Assembly: GCA_031261395.1 (NCBI GenBank)
Contig: JAISJT010000018.1
Span: 1 to 46,174, forward strand
Reading direction: 5' to 3'
Origin: Eubacteriales Family XIII. Incertae Sedis bacterium
GTDB taxonomy: Bacteria; Bacillota; Clostridia; Peptostreptococcales; Anaerovoracaceae
DNA length: 46,174 bases
The translations under genes and the position numbers were made by a program. The notes under the pieces are model-generated. The model did no database searches and was not told the origin of the DNA. It worked only from the letters and a program-made list of their open reading frames with translations. Numbering within the stretch: position 1 is the stretch's first letter; each line of letters opens with the position of its first letter. Positions 33,623 through 42,200 of the stretch are shown here, in pieces.

Positions 33623-35767
33623 TTATAGGAGCGCTTTGCGCGAGAGGCTGATCTTTCCGTTTTTGTCGTCAATGCCCTTGACCTTGACCGTGACCTTGTC
33701 ACCCACATTCAGCACATCTTCGACGCGCTCAACGCGGAATTTGTCGATCTCTGAAATATGCAAGAGCCCTTCCTTGCCGGGCAGGATCTCGACGAATGCG
33801 CCAAATTCCTTGATGCCCGTGACCGTGCCGTCGTATACTTCGCCGACTTCCGGCTCTTTGAGCAGCATTTCGATCATCTCGATTGCTTTTTGCATGCCGT
33901 CGGGTTCGGTGGCGGCGATCGAGATGAGGCCGGTATCGTCGATGTCTATCTTGACTCCCGTCGTGGCGATGATGCCGTTGATGGTCTTGCCGCCCTTGCC
34001 GACGATCGTACCGATGTCCTCGGGGTCGATCTGGATCGACTCTATGCGCGGTGCATACGGAGAAAGATCTGTACGCGGCTCTGCGATTTCTTCTTTGATA
34101 AAGCCGAGGATGTCGAGTCTTGCGACCTTGGCCTGATTGATGGCGTTCTTCATGATCTCCCGTGAGAGACCATGACATTTGATGTCCATCTGGAGAGCCG
34201 TGATGCCGTTTTCGGTACCCGCAACTTTGAAATCCATATCCCCGTAATGGTCCTCGAGGCCCTGAATATCCGTGAGGATCGCGATTTTGCTCGCGTCATT
34301 TTCGTCCTGGATCAGGCCCATCGCAATGCCGGAAACAGGCGCCTTGATCGGAACGCCCGCGTCCATGAGGGCGAGCGTGCTGCCGCAGATAGAACCCTGC
34401 GAACTGCTGCCGTTGGATGAAAGCGTCTCTGATACCACGCGAATCGCATAGGGGAAGACGTCTTCCGCCGGAAGCACGGGGATGAGCGCCCTTTCGGCAA
34501 GCGCGCCGTGGCCGATCTCGCGGCGTCCGGGGCCGCGCATCGGCTTGGTTTCGCCGACGGAAAACGGCGGGAAATTGTAATGGTGCATATAGCGCTTGCT
34601 GGTCTCTTCACCGATACCGTCGATCATCTGCGCTTCACGAAGCGGCGCGAGCGCCACCGCCGAAAGCACTTGAGTCTGACCGCGCTTGAACAGGCCCGAG
34701 CCATGCGCGCGCGGGAGGAATCCCGTCTCGCACCATATCTGGCGAAGCTCTGTAGTCGTCCGGCCGTCCGGCCTCTTGTTTTCGTTCAGGATCATCTTGC
34801 GGAATTCTTCGACCATGAGATCGCTCACGACCTGCCCGATGAATTTCTCGGTCCCTGCGATATCCGGCTCGCCTTCGCCTGCCGCTATCTGCTCTGCAAG
34901 TTCGGCGGCAAGTTCCGCTTTTGCCTCTTTGGCTGTTTCTTTCGTAAGCTGCTCGTGTACGCGATAATTGACGCGCTCGACCGTGTGAATGATCTCAACT
35001 ATCCTATCGCCGTAGGCCGCCCGTACCCGCTCCTCGATCACGGCAGGCACCTGCGGCGCCTCAAAGACGAGTTTTTCCTTGCCGAGTTCGGCAACGATGC
35101 CGTCTACGAAATCGACGATTTTGACGATCTCATCGTGTGCGGCAAAGAGTGCATCGAGGATCAGATCCTCAGCGACCTCGTTGGCGCCCGCCTCGACCAT
35201 CATGATAGCATCGCGCGTACCGGCCACAGTCAGTGTCAGATCGCTCTTTGCCTTCTGCTCCGATGTGGGATTGACGACGGGTCTGCCGTCGATGAGACCC
35301 ATGACCACAGCGCCGGTCGGACCCGCGAACGGGATGTCCGAAATCGACAGAGCGATGGACGAACCGATCATCGCCGCCACTTCGGGCGGACAATCATAAT
35401 CGATGCTGAGCACGGTGGCGACCACCTGCACATCGTTAAAAAATCCGGTCGGGAACAGCGGCCTCAGCGGTCTGTCCATCAAACGGGCAAACAGCGTGGC
35501 CTTCTCGGACGCCCTGCCCTCGCGCCGGATGAACCCGCCCGGAATCTTTCCTGCCGCATACATCTTTTCTTCGTACTCGCAGCTGAGCGGGAAAAAGTCC
35601 TGATTGGCCCGCGGTTCATTGTTCATGCACGCAGTGACAAGCACTACGGTATCGCCGTAGCGTATCGTCACAGCTCCGTTCGCCTGCTCGGCGACCTTGC
35701 CAACCTCTGCCTGGAGGAGTCTGCCTCCCAGCGCCGTCTTGAATGTCTTGTAATCTGTAAATCTCAT
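33623..35767 (-). CDS. pnp: Polynucleotide phosphorylase
   Basis: 714 residues from the ATG at 35767 (MRFTDYKTF), with GGAAGAGG upstream; the track start at 35806 falls in the rpsO terminator. Two RNase PH domains (SALGG-type opening, FFPLSCEYEEKMYAAGK; later LPRAHGSGLFKRGQTQ and NGSSSQGSICGSTLA) are followed by a KH domain (GTIVGKGGKTING) and an S1 domain (GTVTGIKEFGAFVEI). It degrades RNA 3' to 5' using phosphate and is part of the RNA degradosome. Confidence 0.97.
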   Translation of the reverse strand: MRFTDYKTFKTALGGRLLQAEVGKVAEQANGAVTIRYGDTVVLVTACMNNEPRANQDFFPLSCEYEEKMYAAGKIPGGFIRREGRASEKATLFARLMDRPLRPLFPTGFFNDVQVVATVLSIDYDCPPEVAAMIGSSIALSISDIPFAGPTGAVVMGLIDGRPVVNPTSEQKAKSDLTLTVAGTRDAIMMVEAGANEVAEDLILDALFAAHDEIVKIVDFVDGIVAELGKEKLVFEAPQVPAVIEERVRAAYGDRIVEIIHTVERVNYRVHEQLTKETAKEAKAELAAELAEQIAAGEGEPDIAGTEKFIGQVVSDLMVEEFRKMILNENKRPDGRTTTELRQIWCETGFLPRAHGSGLFKRGQTQVLSAVALAPLREAQMIDGIGEETSKRYMHHYNFPPFSVGETKPMRGPGRREIGHGALAERALIPVLPAEDVFPYAIRVVSETLSSNGSSSQGSICGSTLALMDAGVPIKAPVSGIAMGLIQDENDASKIAILTDIQGLEDHYGDMDFKVAGTENGITALQMDIKCHGLSREIMKNAINQAKVARLDILGFIKEEIAEPRTDLSPYAPRIESIQIDPEDIGTIVGKGGKTINGIIATTGVKIDIDDTGLISIAATEPDGMQKAIEMIEMLLKEPEVGEVYDGTVTGIKEFGAFVEILPGKEGLLHISEIDKFRVERVEDVLNVGDKVTVKVKGIDDKNGKISLSRKALL

Positions 35768-35805
35768 TGAATTCCTCTTCCTTTCCTGCCTCTTTTCAAT
35801 AAACA

Positions 35806-35827
35806 AAGGCGAGGACGACCTCGCCTT
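35806..35827 (-). terminator. rpsO-pnp intergenic hairpin, probable attenuating terminator
   Basis: AAGGCGAGG and CCTCGCCTT pair perfectly (9 bp) around a 4-nt loop, directly after the rpsO stop on the minus strand, and are followed by TGTTTATT. The T tract is broken, so partial read-through into pnp is expected. Hairpins at this place in other bacteria act as terminators and as RNase III sites in pnp control. Confidence 0.65.
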
Positions 35828-35842
35828 CTGTTCGTTGCCCTA

Positions 35843-36109
35843 TTATTTGCGGAGTCCAAGTCTCGCGATGAGCGCACGGTAACGCTCGATATCTTTTTCC
35901 TTTAGATAGTTGAGCATATTTCGCCGCTGTCCTACCATCTTCAAAAGACCCCTTCGTGAGTGATGATCTTTGTGGTGAGCCTTCAGATGCTCATTCAGAT
36001 CGTTGATCCGGTATGTGAGAATGGCCACCTGCACCTCGGGCGAACCCGTGTCACCGGCCTGCGTCTGGTAGTCCGCAATGATTTGCGCTTTCTGCGTCTG
36101 ATCGATCAT
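35843..36109 (-). CDS. rpsO: 30S ribosomal protein S15
   Basis: 88 residues from the ATG at 36109, preceded by AAGGAGACAGAC; the track start at 36130 is upstream of that site. Family signatures include [28 protein letters not shown] and the terminal [12 protein letters not shown]. It binds 16S rRNA in the 30S platform and commonly represses its own mRNA. Confidence 0.97.
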   Translation of the reverse strand: MIDQTQKAQIIADYQTQAGDTGSPEVQVAILTYRINDLNEHLKAHHKDHHSRRGLLKMVGQRRNMLNYLKEKDIERYRALIARLGLRK

Positions 36110-36234
36110 GTCTGTCTCCTTTTCTTTCATGCATTGTCATTGTGGCCTCCGTGCCGCAATCCATGCTTTTCACTTTGCCGGTTGCCGAGTAGGCGTTGGA
36201 GTTTCGCGATACCAAGCAACGGCGCACAACCGGG

Positions 36235-39200
36235 TTATTGTATCATCCCGCGCCGCTGATTGCAAGCGCTTCGTCTGCCCAGTCTGTTCGCCACAACGGT
36301 CAACGCGATTACGAGACACAATATGACGGCGAAAAGGATAGTATACACATCTGTCAGGAACATCTTGCCGGTGATATCCTCCAGGATGAAGAACAGTAGT
36401 ATGCCGATCAGAGCCGGGATGAACGCCAAGAGTGACAGCCACACGGGTGCGTCTTTGGTCTTCCCGTCTTTTTCATCTTTGGATCTGCGAATCCTGAGAA
36501 TCGCCGCCACGATGGCGGTCAGGATCCCGATGAGAGCAAAGATCAGGTTTAATAAGGCCCAACCGGAATCCGTCTCCGGAACCACCTCGGGCTCGCCGCT
36601 GACTACCACATCCCCGGCATCGCTATCTGTTGTTTTGTCGTTCGTATTGCCCGCAACAACGGAAGGAAGTTCCACCTCAGCTTCGCCTGGCTCAACGACC
36701 TTAGCCTTAGGCGCAGGCGGCACGCCGGGATCGAACGGGGCCGGATCATCGGCCTTAGGTTCGGGCGTCTCAGGCGGCTCTGGCGGCTCCGGCGGCTCGC
36801 TGGGATCAAACGGAGCCGAATCAGCCGGATCCTTTTCAAACACAGCAGTGACCGCCACTTCATTTGCCGGCATGATCAGCGCCATTGCAGGATCCGTCTC
36901 CGAAGCCGGAGAGGCGGCGCCTTGCACGATCCATTTGGCAAAGTGCCAGCCCTGATCAGCCGCTGCACTGAACCCGGCGCCTTCATTTTCGATCAGAAGG
37001 TTGTCCTCCGGGATGCCCAATACAGACCCGTTCCCCTCGGTGGTAACAGTCAGCTGGTAGGCGGGAACACTCAATCCATAAGCCGAAAATTTATTGGTTT
37101 TCATGACCACCCATGTCGTATCATCGGAAGAGCGGAATCCTTCGCTGCCAAAATCACCGGCATTCGCATACTTCAAGCCATCCAAAATCTCCAATTGGTG
37201 CATCTGCTCATCCAGACCGATTGGTACATGCACGCGGTAAACATGTACGGTGGTCCTGCCCGCAAGAATCCCGGATATGGGAATGGAAATCAAAAGGTAG
37301 TCATCCGGAAGTTCCTGAATCAGCGTTTGCTCGATGAGACTTCCGTCTGTGGCATAGCAGGATTTTATCAGCGTCAAATCGAGATAAAACATACTTCGCT
37401 CACTGTTGTCCCGCGCCTTCAGCGCAATTTTCATTGCATCTTCCGCATCGGATTCTACTTTGTTTACTAAGAGTTTGAATTCCACCACGCCCCCGCCATC
37501 GACCAAAATCGAATCCGCCTCCGTATAAAAGGCTGTATTAAAGAGTTCAGGCAAGCCGAGAACGGAAACATTCGGTGCGTCCGGTGAAATTTCCAGCACA
37601 CTCTGCTTCCGGCCGAGTTCAATATCCACAGTGGCGTTCGGCTCGCTGTTTTCCACTTCTACGCCGCGCGTAATATAGTAACTCCGCGTCTCATCGCGGT
37701 CATAGACCCCGGAACCTGGCCCGGTTTCTTTCAGCGGAATGACCCTGGCTATGATGTTGTAATATCCATCCGGAATATGCTCAAAGAGGAAGGTCGCAAT
37801 GCCTCCCGGCTCCAAATATTCAAGGCTGACAGCGTCATTGATGTTGTCATACAGACCATTGAAGGAAGCGTCTGAAAGACGTTTGTCTCCGCGTGCAATC
37901 ACGACATCCACATCGACCAATTCCCCTGAATCGTTAGTGACGGAGCCGCCAATCGCGCCGCCGGGAGGCAAGGGCGGAATAGGCGGATTTCCGGGGTCCG
38001 AATTGCTGTGCACAAAGACAGCGGAAGGCCCCGCGCCCAATTTATTGTATGCCCAAATCTGTACCCCGTATGCGGTCACATCGTTCGGCAGGATGAAATC
38101 AAGAGAGGTCACATCCACATTTGGGTCGGTATTGACGTCCTGCCATTGGCTCCATGCGCCATCCTTATACAATACAATCTTTGCGCCATATCCAAGGAGC
38201 GGCGTATTGCCGAGATACGAGGGGACCACCCAAGTCGCCGTGATAGTCCCTGTTCCCCCGGCGGTGAGATTCAGCGGCACGGACGGCTTATCAATCACGC
38301 GGACAATATAATCCGCTGTAGCCGGGTCGCCATAATCCGTGGTCACTTTCAGCGTCAAGGGATAATCGCCGATTTGCTTCGTTGCGTCCTTGGTAATGTT
38401 GAGTTTCGGTGCGCCGGGTATAGAGGCGTCGAGGGTCACACCGGTCGGCAAACTGCCCACCACTTCTACAAGCGGCAGCGCAAGACCGGCAAACAAATCG
38501 TCGTGTTCTTCCAAAACCCGTCGGTCAAGCAACTCCTCATTGCGCGGAATTTCAATGATTTCTCCGTTGATTTCGACAGGGATACCCACATAATGAATCT
38601 CAGGGCCTGTTCCCACCTTGTTGACCGCCCACACGTCAAACTGATAGGCGCTCACGCCGTCAGGCAGCGTCACATCATAGAAGTTCTGCGTCGTAGGATA
38701 CAGCGTGGGCCCGTTTGACCAGGTCTTTGTATCCGTATAGAAGTACTTTATCCGTCTGTCATACCCAAGCAGAGGCGTGTTGCCCAAATAATCCGGCACA
38801 TTCCATGAGAGGCGCGTCGTATTTTCTCCGGCGGGCGTCGCCGAAAAATCGGAGACTTCGCCGGGAATATCAATGACCCGAACCGTTATTTCTGCTATCG
38901 CAGGATTGTTTGTATCACTGTAAAGATTGGTGGCTTTGAGTTCGAAGGAGAAGGTCTCCGCGACCTGTGTCGCCTCGGTGCCGATTGATAATGTGGGAGG
39001 GGCATTGTTATCAATCGTAACACCATCGCGCAAACTGCCTGTTACCGGTGCAACCGTTGGTTCAGGCAGTCCGTCCAACAAGAGCGTGTGAGCGATGATG
39101 GTCTGATATCGTTCTACTTCCAGCGTCTCCGGATATATTTCCGCAGGATTGCGTACGTCCTTGGTGAACTCACCGAGGGCATAGCCATCCTCAAACATGA

Positions 39201-42200
39201 TGAATATCTCGTGTTTGCCGTTGGCCAATTTGTCATTGGAGTCGATATAGTCCGGCTGCAGATAGAAGAAGGTCGTGCCGCGCACATCCATGAAACCACT
39301 GCCGGCAAACCATTGAGGTCCGTAAGCGCCCGACCCGTCGTAGACGCCATAGTTTACAGCGTAACTATCGTCCGCATTAAAATAGGGCACAAGCGCGCCA
39401 TCGATATAGATACCATAGGGAATGGCCCCGAATGCCGTTAGCGGCTGGCATGTCTGGAACATCATATTTGAGGTATCGCCTCCGAACAGCGTGTAACCCA
39501 CAACCGCATGCGAAGTCGCATTGTAGTTGATGATGTAGTAATCTCCGTTATAGAAGATGATGTCCTCCTCGCCATCCGTGAGCAACTCGTATGAGCCCGG
39601 CGGAATCCCATTTTCATTTGCGCCTACCGTGACCCGTCTGGACGCAAGTTCCGATTCCCAGCCGCTGAGGTCAACCGATTTGAACGCCGTGTTTTCGGCG
39701 TCTTCATCCGCATACGACCCCAATACAAAGTTATCGTAGGCAGTCAGCCCTGTATAGTCGAGGTATTTGTCCGACCTTGCGCTTACGCGCAGGAAATACA
39801 TCATCCCGCCGTTTGACTGTTTGATGAAATCGTTGAGTACCTGATGGCGGTCAAGGCCGTTTTCGGGATAAGGCGTATCCGCATCCGTCACCGCATCCCA
39901 GCCGTCGCCGTCCCTCTCGCCGATAAACCAATACCGGTGCTCACTGCTGCTCACGCCAAACGGTTTTTCCACCGTCACGGGCATCGGGTCGTCGATTACC
40001 TTAAAGACATCCCGTCCGCCGCCGCCATTGGCGAAAAACTTGACCGTGCCGGTTTCACCCGAATCAAGTTGAATATGTCCGATATCGATGTTGAATACAT
40101 AGCCCAGTGCTTCGCCTGCGACGAAACCCGATGTAACCTTTGTAACTTTGTCAGCATAGGCCATCGCACCGCCAACCTCCTCGAAATGCAGATTTTCTAC
40201 GGCCAGATTGTCCAATGGATAACCGCTTGGGTCAAAGACGACCCGGATATATGCCGTCAGACCGGCGTTGCTGTACGGGGTTACAGATTTGAGTTGCCTG
40301 CGGATGTGCACCTTGGTCGTATCCGTCTCCGTTGTGTAGGGATACTGCGGATTTGCACTGAGATTCGCATTCTCCAGATGTACGGCGACGGATATGGCAT
40401 CGCCTTCCAGCGCAGTCCTTGGCGGCGTGACCGGTATCGTATAGACGGTTCCGCCTCCGGAAATATAGGAGCCGGGAATACTGCCGCTCGCAGTATCCTT
40501 AATGTCTGCTCCGCCCAAGGTGATATCCAAATCTTCAAAGCGCAGCACGCCGCGCACCGGATAGTCAAAGGTCAGGATGACATGGGTGGTCGTCGTCGCG
40601 TCCGCATTTGTGCTGTTCGAAGCGATTCCGTCCGCGGAAGCGGTGAAAATGGCCCGGTTCGCATTGTAGAGATAGGTAATCGCAGAAGGGGCAGACACCG
40701 TGGCGGAGGGCAGTACTGCCTTGCCGCCCGTAGATGTTCCAGCGCTGCCGTTGTCCCAACTCCATCCGATATAGCCCAGACGCTTTCCGGTAAGGGGGTT
40801 CACTAAGGTATCCGGCGGAGTCCCGGAAGCAGGCGTGTACGTATCGCCGTTTTGGACATTGAGCGTATTGTTGGCCTTCAGCACGTTGAAGAGATTGTCG
40901 TTGTCGCGGAACTGCTCGGACATCGTATTGGTGACCGTGGCGGCGCCCTTGGTATAGACAAAGACAAAGATACTGCCGCCGCGGTAGTTGGTCACGCTCG
41001 GCTTCACGGCCGTGCCGATGGTGTAAGGTCCGCCGTCGCTGCCTTCGCGGTAACCGGAATAATTGTAGATAAAGCCGTTGTAGTTGATGGTAGCCGGCGG
41101 TGCCTGCGCTGTCCAACTCTGACCGCCCCGAACGAGGTTTGTCTCGTCCGGGAGCAATACCGTCGGCACGAAAGCGCCTGCTCCGTCATCCACAGCGAGT
41201 TCCGCGTCGGTAGCAAAGACGTGATATTTCAGCCCGATTTCATAATTCGCCGCAAAGTACAGCGTGACCGTTTTGTCATCAGACGGAGTAGAAAATCCGG
41301 TAGGCCTGCCAGCCTGAACGGCGCCGCCGGCAATATCGGGACGCGAATAGCCTTGGTAAATATAGTTTCGCGACACCACGCTCGCGGAAGCATCCGCGCT
41401 CTCTTCCACCAAAATGTTATCAAACAAGGAATCAAAGGCGGTGAATGTGCCGCCGACCTGGGCGATACTGCTTTTCAGCACACGCCCGGCATTGTCGAGT
41501 TCCACGAAGTTGATGGTGACTTGCGTCGTGTTCTCGAAATACAGCGTGACGGTCCTGTCCGCCGTCACCGGATTTACATCCGGCATATGGGTGCCCGCCG
41601 AAGCCGTTCCGCTGGTACCGATGACGTATCCGTGATACTTATAGGTTCCGAAAGACTGGTAATACTCGTCGGAAAGATACATGATACCGCTATAGGGGAA
41701 GGTTTCCGTTACCGCCGTCTTAATCTCCGCTCCGCCGTACATCTGCGTGCCTGCGCTGTCGCATTCAACAAAACGAATCGTCAGTTTCGGATGTTTGGCG
41801 ACATAGATTTTCAGGTTGTACACCGAGGTATTATTGGGTATATTCGGAACCAATACCGACTGTGCTTCATCCGGATAGCCGGGCGTGGGCGAAACGGCGC
41901 CGGGGAAGCCCGACGTTCCCAGGAACTGCCAGCCGGTGGAGGTATAGGTATTGCCGCCCGTGCTCACATCAAAGAGCGCACTGACCGGAAACATCAGCGG
42001 CGCGTTCACCGGAGACTCAATCTGCCTTGCCAGAGCGGTGAGTTCCGCATTGCCGTTGGTCGTGTCATAATACTTGATATTCAGTTTGCCGTACCCCGAC
42101 GCGAGTTCGTACACATAGACAAAATCGTGGTCGGCAGACCCGACGTTGTAGTTTGACACATTGCCGGAGGTGACCGATGACGCGCCGTCGCGCTTGTACC

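Noticed and set aside
34508-35770. 420-residue plus-strand ORF opposite pnp
   Set aside because: Antisense to a fully conserved polynucleotide phosphorylase; the translation is rich in Arg, His and Asp as expected for antisense frames.
36110-36234. Riboswitch in the rpsO leader
   Set aside because: Only a short CCGGTTG/CAACCGG pairing was seen; nothing matches a known riboswitch class, and S15 autoregulation would explain structure here.
40852-42156. 434-residue plus-strand ORF inside the giant surface-protein gene
   Set aside because: Antisense frame with no domain signature; the minus-strand protein has clear repeated modules throughout this stretch.
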